Source: Steromphala cineraria (Eukaryota > Mollusca > Gastropoda > Trochida > Trochidae). From it: 64,000 bases of DNA. The stretch's first letter is position 1; each line of letters begins with the position of its first letter. The notes below the pieces were generated by a model. The model was not told the DNA's origin. It worked only from the letters and a program-made list of their open reading frames with translations, and made no database searches. The translations under genes were made by a program, and so were the position numbers. The stretch covers positions 52,801,727 to 52,865,726 of the forward strand of contig OU744732.1 of assembly GCA_916613615.1 (NCBI GenBank), written 5' to 3'. This document shows positions 24,263 to 37,234 of this stretch, piece by piece.

Positions 24263-26837
24263 TTAAGAAGCAAGCAATATCATTAACGGTATTAATAGAG
24301 ATGTTCATACCTATAACACAATTTATGACTGAATTTCCATCTCTCGGGTCGAAAGACGTAGAAAGAAAAATGATAATGTAATAAACATCATCTTACTTAC
24401 AGCTACATAAAATGTTGCACATATAAACATGTGAAAGTATTTCCGACCAAGAGAAATTCTGATAAGGATAAATCATGAAAAAAGACTATATGTCAAAGAA
24501 GTTATAACTTAGTAATTGCCTATAAAGAGTCGTTTTTAAAGCAACATATCTTATATCAATTTTATGAATTCATTTTTATTTCCTATGGTTGCTTTTGGCT
24601 GTGTCTTTATCACAAAGTGACAGCAATCATTCATAATTATAAAAGTTGCTGGATAGTCTCTTATATGCCAGAGGTTAAATTCCTTTCTTGAAAAAATTAA
24701 AAAAAACATATTTAAACTGATGAAACCACTTTTTGGAAAACGTTCAACTTGGATTAGAAATTACTTAACATCAATATGATGTCGACATTTAAAAAATCAT
24801 AATTATGATTTTTTTCGATGAAGACCCGTTTTTTATAAAGTACGTGTTGATCTCTGTCTGAATAAATCCAAATATACAGATTTATTTTGATAAAAAGTAG
24901 ATTTTACTAAGTACAGAAAGTTTGAAATAACCACGTGAAAGACAAGCAGGATGTAAAATCACTGATTTGAAGGGACAGAACAATCTATGCCCCTGAGATG
25001 AAATGTTTTTGCATATATTTCTCTTACTGCATCCTTGAAGTTAGAACTCTTCACACTCATGATTTAATTGGCAGCCAAATAACCCTATATATATCAAATG
25101 ATATTCGATAGGTTGACTTTGACACTTTAAGCAACATCATTTGAGAAGTGTGCATACCTCACAGTTTGAATACGCTTATAATTTTAATGATAGTATATAG
25201 GGACGGGACTTGAAAATTTGTTCGCTATATCCGAGTTCTCTATATCCGTGTTCTACTGTATACATTTAACAGAGAATAATACTGAAAAATATTGATGAAT
25301 TCATTAAATGGTACTACGAATGTCAAGCAGTACTAAACATTAATAACTTTTCAAAAATTGGTATACCTCATAAGTCACTATGTCAACAGCCATTGATCTT
25401 ATGAACCTCATACTTATAAGAGTGAGTGAGTTTTGGATAAACGTGTTGTCAGTAATATTTCAGTTAGTTTATAATCTTATAAGAGACCTCAGCTGCGTAT
25501 ATTAAGTTTCATAGGCGTAGGAACAGGGGGGGCACAGGGGGGCCCGGCCCCCCCACTTCCGAACCTGGGGGGGGGCCCTGCCCCCCCACCTTTCAAGAAT
25601 TTTTCTTATAGAAAAAGTCACTTTAACTCTGTATTTTAGGGGGAAGGAAAATGAGATGAACGGGCCCCCCCACCTTTGAAAGTGGGGGGGGGGGGGGGGG
25701 GGGGGGCGCCCCCCTGAACAGTAAGATTTTCGGTTGACAATTTTTTTAAAGAAAAGGGGGGAGGGGGTGTGGGAGAGGGAGAGCGAGGGGATTTGGATTG
25801 GGATGGGAGAAAAAGGGAATCCCCTTCCCCAACATTTTATCCTTTATAGGGATCTACCCTGTAATTAGAATTGTAAATGGGAAAGGGTTCAGATTTTTTT
25901 TACCTCGAAAATGCGAGGATATTTAGATATTACCCCAACCTTCCCAGGGGGTGGGGCATAAAAGCTCAGGGGTCAGGGAAAGCAGAAGGGTCTACCCCAT
26001 CACCACTGACATATAGGCAGGAATGTCCCTTTAATACTTTAAACACTTTTACTAAAAAACATTTGATCTTAAACATCATTGAAAGATGTGTGTTTCATCT
26101 TTGTAAGAAAGAGACTTTGAACTATATATGGCAAATAACAAAATGTATCGGTTTGTCTGCGTGCCTGTCAGTTTGTCTGTATTTAATATGTCTGATATAA
26201 TGTGAAACATAAAATTGGAAACATACATGCACGTGAATTACCCCCATGAATTAGTTTTTTTTATCGTTTTAAAGGAATTATTTTTTCTTCCTTTTAATTA
26301 CACATTCATAGATAATTTATCTTGCAAAAGTTTTAACTACCTGCTGATGTGAATAAGTGAGATCTTTTCACTGGGGCCACGCCCTTAAAATCTAAATTTA
26401 TTTCCATATTATTTAAAAGGCATAAAAAACTGATTTGTTGAATATAGACTACTTTAAAAAATATGATTAGAATTTGTGGTGAATTTGTTGCCCCTATTAA
26501 GGACAATGCCCTTCGGAGCTTTAAACCTTTATTATATCCATTTTCAGAACAAAATGCGATCCTTTGAAGTGAATTCCATTTTGCAAGAAACATTTTTTTC
26601 AAAGATATTGTGACCCTGTTGTCTTTAACCTATAAAGGCTAGAAATAGCTGCAAAAAGCCAGATGAGGTACAGAGTTAAGGCTATACTTTTCTATTCTTA
26701 CCTGGAAGACGTATTTGACCATTTTAGCTTTTTGTTTCACGTTCATCATTCACGTTTTTAAGTGTGATATTTAGGCCAAATTTAAAAACTCAAAACCATT
26801 AATATGATGAGAACAAGTGTTTGTCACTGAGGTGACA

Positions 26838-27729
26838 TAATCCCCCGCCACAAATTATCAATCAATTATTGGCTGTGACCTCTTATTTGTTGTCAGAGGG
26901 TCACGAAATCTATAAACTGTGACCTTGAAAATAATTTGAAGGACACCAAAATCAACTGGGCCCGGCGCCTTCCCAATAAGATGCTTTGTGTAAATTATGA
27001 AGAGAATCCAGTTAATGGTTCTTGAGATATCCTGCTGACAAGCCTAAAATGCAGGTTTCAATGCTGAAATTTTCAAAGTCTCGCTGTGACCTTGAAAATA
27101 ATGTGAAGGTCACCAAAATCGACTGGACCCGGCGCCTTCCCAATAAGATGCATTGTGTAAGGTATGAAGAGAATCCAGTGAATGGTTCTTGAGATATCCC
27201 GCTGACAAGGGTAAAATGTCAAAGTCTCGTCGTGACCTTGAAATGAAGGTCAAGGTCTTCCCCAGGGGAAGCTATATGTAAGATATGAAGAGAATCAGGT
27301 CAACAGTTCTTGAGATATTGCGCTAACAAGGGTAAACATGCAAGTTCACATGTCCAAAAATTCAAAGTTCTGCTGTGACCTTGAGAATAATGTCAAGGTC
27401 ACCAAAATCTAATCAGCCCAAGGTCTTCATCAGGAGAAGCTATATGTAAGATATGAAGAGAATCCAGTAAACAGTTCTTGAGATATCGCGCCAACAAGGG
27501 TAAAATGACAAAGTGTCCTTGTGACCTTGAAATGAAGGTCAAGGTCACGAAACCCATTTGGACAATTACTCTCACTGAGGTGAACCTATATGCAAAATAT
27601 GAGAAGGATGTAGAGAATAGTACTTATGTTATTCCATTTCGTACGTACGTACGGACGTACGGGACGTACGGACGGACGCTGCCGAATACTATATCCCCCG
27701 CCTCGCGCTAATCGCGCGGCGGGGGATAA
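26838..27729 (+). mobile_element. Element bounded by TAATCCCCCGCC, with ~145-bp internal repeats
   Basis: Ends TAATCCCCCGCC and GGCGGGGGATAA are inverted repeats. The right end also has a GCCTCGCGCTAATCGCGCGGC hairpin and a CGTACG-rich tract (27,640-27,680). Internally, units beginning near GTGACCTTGAAAATAATG occur at about 26,917, 27,083, 27,230, 27,372 and 27,519. Each carries an AGATATGAAGAGAATCCAGT-like block and TTCTTGAGATAT. This is a repeat style common in marine invertebrate genomes. Confidence 0.7.
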
Positions 27730-28059
27730 CAAAGACTATGTATCAAAGTTCCCCCTTAAGCATTCCTATAACGTTTACTCATAGTAATTTTGATCTTTTG
27801 ATCACGTGACTGAAAATATCTGAGTATATCAAAGCTGTTATGAAAATTTAAACTATTAAAACATTTTTGACCTATTCACAGAGTAAATTTGACGTTTGAG
27901 CTTATTTAAGTTTCTGAGACCAAAGGAGTTAATGAAAAACAAGAAGAAATGATGGAGATAAACTTACAGAATTTGGAGAATGCTTCCTATTTATTTCAAG
28001 GTTATAAGGTCAATTATTATTATATTATCGATACCAACAACAAAATTATCATTATCATC

Positions 28060-28665
28060 AGTTATCATTAATCACTCTATGAGTCATAAATCATCCATGA
28101 ATTACTTCCATCATGAAATCCATCAATCATCCATCTACGACTATGAGTCATAAATCATTAATTCATCAAGCATTAATCAGCAATTTTCAATCATTCGTTA
28201 TCAATTCATGATCAATCAAACAATTACCAATTATCAAACACTAAAACAATCATTATCTTCTATAATCAACCATTCAACACTTAAAGATTATCATTTATCA
28301 ATCTTTCAACACTTAAACGAACGGGCCCGTAACAATCATTCACCAATCATCAATCAATAACCTATCAATCATAAATCAATTATTCATCAATCATTGTAAA
28401 TAATTCAACACTTAACAATCAATCATTCAACACTAAAACAATCAATCATTCAACACTTAAACAATCAATCATTCAACACTAAAACAATCAATCATTCAAC
28501 ACTAAAACAATCAATCATTCAACACTAAAACAATCAATCATTCAACACTACAACAATCAATCATTCAACACTTAAAAGCCATCAATCATTCAACATTAAA
28601 ATCATCAATCAATCAATCAATCATTCAACATTAAATCATCAATCATTCAACACTTAAATAATCTT
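28060..28665 (+). repeat. AATCATTCAACACTAAAAC minisatellite
   Basis: Degenerate AATCAT units become a regular array of about 22 bp per unit, CAATCAATCATTCAACACTA, between 28,400 and 28,600. No coding potential. Confidence 0.85.
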
Positions 28666-28679
28666 TTATCCATAAAATT

Positions 28680-28825
28680 CACATATCATTAAACCAAATG
28701 TGGGTCCCCAGACAGGAATCCATATAAATCATTTTTATATTTTTTGGAAAGGCAACCCCCGCTCTCACAAAAAAAAGTTTGGGCCCCCCCCAACTCAGCA
28801 ATCCATATATATCATAGTTTGATAT

Positions 28826-28859
<34 letters not shown>

Positions 28860-28998
28860 TTCTCACAAAAGAAAATTTGGGCCCCCCCCACTCAACAATC
28901 CATTTATATCATTGTTTGATTTCCTTGAGAGGCCACCCCCCGCTCTCACAAAAAAAAAATTGGGCCCCCCCACCCCTCAAACCGTTCCTACGCCACTG
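28680..28998 (+). repeat. Subterminal ~100-bp repeats with poly-C
   Basis: Three to four units of a CTCTCACAAAAAAAA-TTGGGCCCCCCC block followed by CAATCCATATATATCAT and TTTGATTT. One unit's C run has grown to 32 bases (28,827-28,858). The mirrored-strand frames of poly-Gly and poly-Pro here are artefacts. Confidence 0.75.
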
Positions 28999-29396
28999 AG
29001 TTTGTTCAATAACCCACGTATTCTAGTGCAAATATTCGTGCATATTCGTATGTCATACCTAGCAGATAGCTGTAATAAATTTGGCAGGTCATTGAAGTGA
29101 CCACGGGCCAATATTTGAAAACACTGATTTCTATTTTACTCTACAAAATCCTTCATAAGTGATCAACAGCTTTAGATCTTATTCATATGTGTTCCTTTGC
29201 GTCAAGGCAAGACAACTGTGCTAATTTTTCCCTACAAAGTTTACATGGATAATTTTATTCGAAATTTAAAACATTCGAATTTCACAAATAAGATCCATCT
29301 GTCAAATTTCGACATTCAGCACCACTTACAAGACGATCCCGAAATATGGTTTGGGAATGGTTATTTTACACAAGGGCAATTGATGATCTTCTTTAA

Positions 29397-29753
29397 AGGG
29401 GCAGTAGCACGTTTTTTGATAATTTTATATTTTAAATATTTCACTCATAATTGTAAGGTAATGCTAAATGTATTAATTTGACAGTGTCAAAAATCACATT
29501 ACACAAGCAAATCATCCATAGTCAGAGGACAATGTATGGAGATTCACATGAAAACCATTGGCGGCCATTTTTTTGTGAACACCTTTAATTCATTTTATGT
29601 AAGAAAAAGGAATCGCATGGCTAAACTTGACGTTATATATTTAATTCAGTGCTGCTTCATTTAGTTTAAATACATTTTCATTCAATTGGAACCATTAATT
29701 TTCATTTTCCTGACATCACCTTATATTCCCCATAAAAACGTGCTACTGCCCCT
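29397..29753 (-). mobile_element. Full-length family A MITE in a family D element
   Basis: 357 bp, reverse orientation, TTAA at 29,393-29,396 and 29,754-29,757. The homologous family D copy at 44,530-44,560 has ATCTTCT-GTAA-GTGGTCCTGG with no insert, giving a clean empty-site comparison. Confidence 0.95.
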
Positions 29754-30052
29754 TTAAGTAGTCCTGGAGTTATTTTATGAACGTCAAAACGAAACCCAAA
29801 TTACATGATATTTGCACTAAGATCACAAACAGGTGAACAAACTTTTGGTATGGAGCTGTATGTAATCGGAGTGTCAAGTTGCACCTTACGACTTACGACT
29901 GGATCGAATGTGTAGGACGTACATGTACATGTTATTGGCATATTCTTAACCAACAGAGCCCATTAACAGTTGTGAATGGTACTACAGATGTTCCTTCGTG
30001 TGCATATAGTACTGCTACTTTTCCTGATACAACGATTGCCCTGTTGTCCTAA

Positions 30053-30400
30053 CACAGAGACCTTTGAAATAATGTAACAATTGTCTAAAATTGAAATATA
30101 TAGAGTGCCGTATCTATTTTGAAATAGCCAATGAAACACGCCTGGTATTTCACGTTGTGGCATTAAGTATTTTGGAGCTTAGAAAGACAAGGTCTGCTTT
30201 TAAGACCAAAGATATGTTTTTGAAAAACGTTCTTCTAACACAGAGACCTTTGAAATAATGTACCAATTGTCTAAAATATAGATATATAGCGTGCCGTATC
30301 TATTTATATCTATATACAGCCAATGAAACACACCTTGTATTTCTCATTGTGCCATTAAGTATTTTGGAGCATAGAAAGGTCTGCTTTTAAGACCAAAGAT
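30053..30400 (+). repeat. Right-arm tandem duplication of ~180 bp
   Basis: CACAGAGACCTTTGAAATAA at about 30,053 recurs at 30,239. Both copies continue through a GTGCCGTATCTATTT block, GCCAATGAAACAC and GGTCTGCTTTTAAGACC. The left arm has one copy (about 12,190-12,370). Confidence 0.8.
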
Positions 30401-31074
30401 AAATATTGAAAAACGTTCGAAGTTCAACAGACATCAACAGTGCATATTTGAGATGCATTCAGCCTCGACTCATTGACTGAATAATTCCCTGTAAATACCA
30501 CGTGTCATATGCACCAAAGCTTTTAACAAGGAGGTGTTGCTCATTATGTAACATAGACAAACGAGCAGGTAAGATATCTTTTATTATCCAAATGAGTCGG
30601 ACAAAACTAATACCAACTCTGTAATTTTTTTAGTGATAAGTCGATATGAAGATGTGCTTCAAGAACCCTTCAGGTAAGTGATCAACAGAATATAGTGACA
30701 AAGGAAGTTATTTTGTGAAAATAAATTGTGTAATCATTATATATAATTTTGCATCGTATTATTTAATGAAAACGCAACACATTAAAAAAAATTTTGTTTG
30801 CCTCTTCGATTGAGATAATCTGTGATAAATATCTTGATTAAACATGTCAAAGACTCGAACTCTACTATAGTGAAACTGTAGTAACTAAAATGAATCATTG
30901 TTTTGATAAACATAACAAAAAACCCAAAACAGGCAAAAGTCAACAAAAGCTTTGAGTGAATAAAATCCAAGCTACAATATTCGTGACGTCACTGTAGCCA
31001 GCCGTCGTAAGGAAAGCGGCCCGTTTCCTGGATATTTCTAAGATGGGAAAATTTAAAAGAATCAGTAATAAAGA

Positions 31075-31215
31075 AATTATTACACTCGGAAATGTGTCAT
31101 ATGACTTTTACGAAACTCGTGCAAATTTGTGTATAACCCTCGCTCTCGCTCGGGTAGTACAAAAATATTCGTATAAGTCATATGACACACTTCCTCGGGT
31201 AATGATCTTTATTTA
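31075..31215. repeat. ~140-bp hairpin MITE-like palindrome
   Basis: CTCGGAAATGTGTCATATGA at the left is mirrored by TCATATGACACACTTCCTCG at the right, with TATTACAC/GGGTAATGA ends. The centre is CCCTCGCTCTCGCTCGGG. It lies in the right arm, and I could not pair it with a hairpin at the mirrored place. Confidence 0.7.
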
Positions 31216-31287
31216 TCTTATCAGTAAAAAAATGTTTGTTTTTCAGAATGCATCAGTCGGCACACTGTAATTGAGAACGCAATTTAA

Positions 31288-31641
31288 AGGGGCAGTAGCA
31301 CGTTTTTTGATAATTTTACATTTTAAATATTTCACTTATAATTGTAAGTAAATGCTAAATGTATCATATTGACAGTGTCAAAAATCTCATTACACAAGCC
31401 AATCACCCATAGTCAGAGGACAAAGTATGAGGCTTCACATAAAATCCATTGTCAGCCATTTTTGTGTGAACACCTTTAATTCATTTTTGTAAGAAAAATG
31501 AATCTCATGGCTGAACTTGAAGTTATATATTTGAATTGTTACTGCTTCAATTAGTTTAAATATTGTCTTTCAATTGGAACTATTATTTTCATTTTCCTGA
31601 CATCACCTTATATTCCCCCCTCAAAACGTGCTACTGCCCCT
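31288..31641 (-). mobile_element. Full-length family A MITE
   Basis: 354 bp, TTAA at 31,284-31,287 and 31,642-31,645. The left arm has the empty site near 9,900-9,935, read in reverse as AAT-TGAA-ACTGTCAGCGACG, against CAAT-TTAA insert TTAA-ACTATCGGCGACG here. Confidence 0.95.
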
Positions 31642-33393
31642 TTAAACTATCGGCGACGCCCGATTCAATTTATCAATTCACAGTTTCCTTATTTTCACAT
31701 GGAAGGTCATGCAGGCGAGCTCTTATTATTGTCACTTTTAGATTGGCAGTGTTAACAAATACAAACTGTCGATCTAACTTAGATTGCATATAAGTTTAAT
31801 TAACTTCAAATTTTGGTTCATTTATGATTTTCAATAATGGGTTTACTTGAATAACAATCGGTTAATCGGCGAGCGGTTTTCTCCCTAGACCTGAAGCGAA
31901 ATCTGCATAATTTACCACTTACTTATCGGGTAATGGTAAAATGGTAAAGGAAATCTTTTAAAGAGCGAAGCCATAATCATTTAATTTTTCTACATATATG
32001 TTTCGTATTATGCTTATTATTTGTCAATAGATAACCGCATGTTTGTATTCAGGAGTTGAATAAACGTTTACAAATTGTTAATATATAAGGCAATCCAAAC
32101 ATTTGCTTACTATTTTCTATTACACAAGTAACAGCTAAAGATATCCATTCATGGCAAACATTCATCATATTAACTAGTCCTCTTCGGTGTCAAAGTTCCA
32201 CTTGTATAAATGGTTATATGATATATCGTGTCACGACCTCATTAGCCGAGAGAGACCATCTTCATTACTCCATAAAATGGTAAACTTTGTGAAAATATAT
32301 ATTCAAGTACTCAAGCAAACATTCTCTTGACGTATATATATATACTTTCTCGCTCAAGTAATGACACGTTAGCCACAATGAAACAAACAAGCGCCCCAAC
32401 ACGGCCTTGTGTATCATATTTAACAGCCTAAGTAAACCTAGCCTCAATAATACTCGCTATACTCCCATTTTGAGTCTGACATTCTGACAGCCGAATGTTC
32501 TTGCAATAAGAACATTTGAAGCACCCATGTCCTTCATACCCAAGGCCATGCCGCTACGCTCTGGGGGTCAATCTAGGCATTTTAAAATTGGTTTTATATG
32601 ACCTGGCTCACATGTGAATTGATCGCTTGCTAACTCACTTTCAATTATGAATGCGCGAAACAATGATCAAAGAAAAACGTGTTTTCTCAGTTTTCAACAA
32701 AAGTCATGAAAATCAGGTACCTAATCAATTTCTGAGATGAACAACTGAAATATTACGTTTTGGCGACCTGTTTCCATAAAACTTAACACTTAGCTAAAGT
32801 AATTAAATTCTAAAAGTGGATAGTTTCTTTTGGGGTTTAGTGTATGTAAGAGTTTAACTTTCAAGCGAAATTTAATTTCTGTCATGGTGTTTATGAGTGT
32901 TTTTAATCTTATTTCTTCTTTTTGCTTTTGGCTATTTGTCATCTTAAATTGACAACACTTACGTATGATTATGTATTGAAATAATATATATCCCGTCGGC
33001 AGAAGTTTAGGGAACATTTCAAACCGAGGATATGACTTTTTTTTTTTTTTTTAAATCAACTTAAATAAAACTTTATTTAATATGCATAAGTTGTGGAGTA
33101 TTTTCTCGTTGAAATTTTATCGAGAAGGTGGCGAGAAAATATTTGATTGGCTACATCCCAAGTCGGGTATTTTAAGTGGAGTGAGCGTAACGTTCGTTCT
33201 CTGAGACAGGATGTTGAAACCTGACTTCATTGATGGCATTCTTGTTCTTTCAATGAACTGATCCGACCTGAACTTACGAACTTACTGATGGAGCAACATG
33301 TGGAAAACGTATGCATTTTGATATGAAAAAGTATATATCTCAGTATTTCAAAATTGGATTTACCTGAATCCTAAAACACATATGATTACTTAA

Positions 33394-33885
33394 AGAGCTT
33401 CAACAACTCATATTGTGAGGATTTACTTACAACCTTGAAGACATTGGCATGATTTCAGAACAACATCCCTCTAGAGAAAAACTTAACTCAAAGAGCTTAG
33501 AACAACAACTCATATTGTGAGGATTTACTTACCACATTGAAGACATGGGCATGATTTCAGAACAACATCCCTCTAATGAAAAACTCAAATCAAAGAGCTT
33601 AGAACAACAACTCATATTGTGAGGATTTACTTACCACATTGAAGACAAGGGCATGATTTCAGAACAACATCCCTCTAAAGAAAAACTCAACTCAAAGAGC
33701 TTCAACAACTCAGAGTGTGAGGATTTACTTACCACATTGAAGACATGGGCATGATTTCAGAACATCATCCCTCTAGATAAAAACTCAAATATAAGAGCTT
33801 CAACAACTCAGATTGTGAGGATTTACTTACCACATTGAAGACAAGGGCATGATTTCAGAACAACATTCCTCTAGACAACCTCTTG
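33394..33885 (+). repeat. Five-unit ~100-bp tandem array with splice-like borders
   Basis: Units start near 33,394, 33,491, 33,592, 33,695 and 33,794. On the minus strand each unit has a T-rich stretch ending in CTAG, TTAG or similar, then about 40 nt from AGGGATGTTGTTCTGAAATC to TCTTCAATGTG, then GTAAGTAAAT. This is the layout of an acceptor, a very short exon and a donor. The frame is not preserved (40 nt), and no protein is recognised. The left arm has only two such units (6600-6815). Confidence 0.75.
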
Positions 33886-35539
33886 GTTTAGTTCTTACAA
33901 TGCTTTTCGGGTAACTTCTTCCCTTCTTCAGGATGATCATCAAATAAAATGATATCCATGTCATTTGACTTTTGATGTTGGTATAAAAAGGAAAAGAAAT
34001 TACACATTAGGTTCATGTAATAAATGATACACTCAAATATAATTTGACTTCTTTTTTTTTTGTGACAGGAATTCGCAAAACATAATAGACTCGGAAATTA
34101 TTCACATAATTCTCCTAACCAAACTAGTTACTGACAACCGATTAACCCATCGTAGCCAAACAACTTAATCATTATAACTAGTCACATTTCTTGATGTTCG
34201 GTGTCAGAATTTCCACTTTTCAAATGTCAATGTACAACCTCATGTCAGGCCCCTAATATTTCAGAACGATTCCTCATATTTAAAGAGTGATTGAATGGTA
34301 ATTTGTGCAAAACAAAAACATATTCTGGACCTTTGTATGAAGATAATGCTCAAGCAAAATAAATTTAGACCGATCTATCCATATGTTTTAGTAGTGTCAA
34401 CGGAATGTTCTGATATACCTGTTGATCGAAATTTATATTATCTATTATTTAGATTGGAGATGGTTTTTATGCTTAATGTATTTGTGATGAAAAGTTTGTA
34501 ATAAAGTATTACTTAGAAGTATTTTTGTCAAAAGTAGGGAAACTAATTTCTAAACTTAAATTCCTTCTGTCTTTTTCATCAACCAAAGTGTGATAATTAG
34601 CATCAACGATTTGATGATTAAAATAGGTTTGGGAAAGATAATTGGTATGAATATACAAGGCATGGTTTCTTCCATAGAAAATGAGGTGATGCAATTTACT
34701 TGGTATTTTCACTAAGATATAATGAAGGTGAACAAACTTTCGGGATGCAGCTGAGTAAATCTGCTCACTCAGCAATACAAGATTAAATTATGTCAGTTTT
34801 GAAAAGAGCCCTGGACGAGTTCTTTAATAAAATTCTATGTTACAATAAAGATATAATAGTAGGTGAACAAACTTTCGGGATGCAGCTGAGTGCCTCTGCT
34901 CAATCAGCATTGTGCATGGCGAAATTTATTTGATGTTGCCATCAATGAATTGGATCAAATTATGTCAGATATGGAAGGAGTCCTGTAAGATTTTTTAAAT
35001 ATAAATCGATGTCGCTTGAAAATAGATTTTTTTTACATAAGATAAAAAAAGATAATGCTTTAAAACCCGAAAGAGAATTTTTTGTACATCAGGGTTAAGA
35101 ACATGTAGATAACTACATGTTTGCTTGCTTATCATTGTATGTCCTGAATTACACATTTTATCTTTATAAAGTAGATCACCATGTTTTTTGTTTACAGAAA
35201 TTGACAAATGTCCTAAAAATGACCTATCACGACTTCTCACTTATCACTAATATTACCAGAGAGTGGATGTTAGTCACTTGCTCTAAAGAACAAAGACTTC
35301 TCATCCTGCTCGTTTATCATACTGTTGTATGCCATTTACACTTCCTTGTTAAAAGCTTCCCTTTGAGTTGTTATTTTCGGGGGTATTTTTTCGATGTTGT
35401 AAATGATCTTTTCACACAGCATGTACTTTAAAGTGTGAAATCTAAGATAAACCTTCCCAACAGCGTGAAAATTGGAAACTAGCAATAATCAATGACGTAT
35501 TGTCAGTCAGATAAAATCGACCATGCTCCGAGGACTTAA

Positions 35540-35894
35540 AGGGGCAGTAGCACGTTTTTAGGGGAAAATAAGGTGATGTCAGGAAATTGAAAATTAATGA
35601 TTCCAATTAATAGACAATGTATTTAAACTAAATGGAGCAGTAATAATTCAATTACATAACGTAAAGTTTAGTCATGCGATTCCTTTTTCTTACACAAAAT
35701 GAATTAAAGGTGTTCACACAAAATGGCCGCCAATGGATTTTATGTGAATCCTCATACTTTGTCCCCTGACTATGGATGATTGGCTTGTGTAATGAGATTT
35801 TTGACACTGTCAAAATAATACATTTATCATTAACTTACAATTGTCAGTAAAAACATTAGAATATAAAATTATTAAAAAACGTGCTACTGCCCCT
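35540..35894 (+). mobile_element. Full-length family A MITE
   Basis: 355 bp, forward orientation, TTAA at 35,536-35,539 and 35,895-35,898, right arm. It abuts a diverged CAGTCTGA-type element on its right side. Confidence 0.93.
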
Positions 35895-35899
35895 TTAAA

Positions 35900-36150
35900 T
35901 AGTAAACTATTGTTTCTATTGGGGTTCGAACCAGCCGGGAAATCCTCTTTGCCACAGTCTGAATAAACCAACCTGTGGTAAAAGTTTTCAATATCACCCT
36001 TAGCGACAGACTACATCAGTTTACCGTTCGTTATAAATGATCGTGATTAAGCGTTATTTAAAATAGACTTGATTAGTAGTAGCTATTTTAAAGGATACCT
36101 ATTCCCTTGGGCTGGTTTGAACTCAATAATTGACAATATTTTACTATTTT
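35900..36150 (+). mobile_element. Diverged copy of the CAGTCTGA-type element
   Basis: Shares ordered blocks with 36,817-37,234 and 53,011-53,423: TATTGGGGTTCGAACCAGCC, then CCACAGTCTGAATAAACC, CATTCGTTATA-like CGTTCGTTATAAATGATCG and GCGTTATTTAAAA. The ends are not clear. Confidence 0.5.
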
Positions 36151-36816
36151 AATTGTTCGGTGTAATGACGTCACAGTTAAAAGAACAATCGTTGCTAAGG
36201 AAAAGTAATATATGCACATGTGCTAATAATAAAAATATGGCACTACTTATTTCAATGGGTAACAAAACAGGTTATCAAAAATTCTACAATCCAAGACTTA
36301 AATGTATTTAGCCAAAAAGGTTAATATTTTGAAGTTGAAGTTGTGAGTAAAATGACAACATTATGTTAAAAAAGTATAAAACATTATAATCTAGATATAT
36401 TAGGGTATACAAATTGCCTAAAACTCTTGTAATATCAGAAAAGGTAACGTTTACAAACAAACATAATTAAATGTGTTGTGGGGTTGTGATTGTACATGAA
36501 AACAATGATTATCAATTACAGAGAAAACGATGATGCTTCCTTATTGTGTGATTAAACAAGGTAACCTATATGTTGATTTTCACTTCATTCTTATTTACTG
36601 ATATTTACATTCTGTTTCATCATATATCATTTACTTTAGATATGCAAATGACCTACAGTAGAGGTAGCCTATATCACCTGCAAAAGACCATAGTAGTTTT
36701 TATTACTTTCCAGGTTCAAATCATAGACAAATCAATGTTAATTTCACTATTGTCCTTACCTCCACATTGTAACAATTAAAAACTCGGATGTTACTTTTTC
36801 TTTGTAATAATGAATA

Positions 36817-37234
36817 CAGTCTGATTAAAATCAACTGTGATTCGAGGTAAAAAAAATTTAAAATATTGTCTCAACCAGCCCGGCTTTCCTCTCATTCACA
36901 GTCTGAAGGCACCCCTATTACCCGCATGTTCTGACGCAAGCTCATCTAGCCAATCGCAAGGGGCGCAGTAAAAGCTTCGGTATCATGCAGGGGCAGGTAA
37001 CTCCAGTGTACCATTCGTTATACATAATCGCCGCTAAACGCTATTTAAAAACGAGGATGTGATTGGATAGCCTTTGACTGGGTTTGTCTGCGCTAAACTG
37101 GTCATAGGAACATACGATAGAGGTGGGTGCATTCAGACAGAGACGGAGAGGATGTTCTGGCTGGTTCGAGCCCCGATAGAGACAATATTTTTGATATTTT
37201 ATTCCTCGGAGTACGGTCGATTTTAATCAGACTG
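36817..37234 (+). mobile_element. CAGTCTGA-type long-TIR element, copy 1
   Basis: 418 bp with inverted ends CAGTCTGATTAAAATCAACT and AGTACGGTCGATTTTAATCAGACTG read from the two sides. It is closely similar to 53,011-53,423, which has a 10-bp target duplication. Flanks here (TAATGAATA and CTAAGGGGC) do not match. The frame at 37,102-37,284 and the near-identical one at 53,291-53,572 are parts of this element. Confidence 0.85.

Larger units (their letters stand above)
25510..28998 (+). mobile_element. 3.5-kb non-autonomous element with G/C homopolymers
   Basis: Inverted ends CATAGGCGTAGGAAC on the left and, read inward, CAGTGGCGTAGGAAC on the right (13 of 15 match). Flanked by AGTTT at 25,505-25,509 and 28,999-29,003. 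The left arm has the empty site TTAAGTTTGTTCAATAACC, read in reverse near 13,172-13,190. Inside: C/G-rich subterminal repeats, poly-G 25,684-25,706, poly-C 28,827-28,858, a nested TAATCCCCCGCC-bounded element and an AATCATTC minisatellite. No transposase was recognised, and the frames at 25,877-26,200 and 26,333-26,602 match nothing known to me. It might be two end copies flanking unrelated filler. Confidence 0.7.
25490..29858 (+). mobile_element. Family D element (TA-type) carrying two later insertions
   Basis: Begins CAGCTGCGTATATTAAGTTT at 25,490 and ends AACAAACTTTTGGTATGGAGCTG before TA at 29,859. Interrupted by a 3.5 kb insertion (25,510-28,998) and a family A MITE (29,397-29,753), leaving about 520 bp. 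A 3'-deleted copy is at the mirrored place in the left arm (ending 13,199), so the element was there before the inverted duplication. Confidence 0.75.

Noticed and set aside
28679..29100. Frames rich in Gly or Pro (28,679-28,891 minus; 28,744-29,100 plus)
   Set aside because: They run through poly-C and subterminal transposon repeats and have no independent support.
34879..34990. Possible small duplicated exon (MQLSASAQSA..., also at 34,745 and, in reverse, 5,784)
   Set aside because: The start overlaps a family D end (GAACAAACTTTCGGGATGCAG), the frame is interrupted in two of three copies, and no splice pattern is shared.
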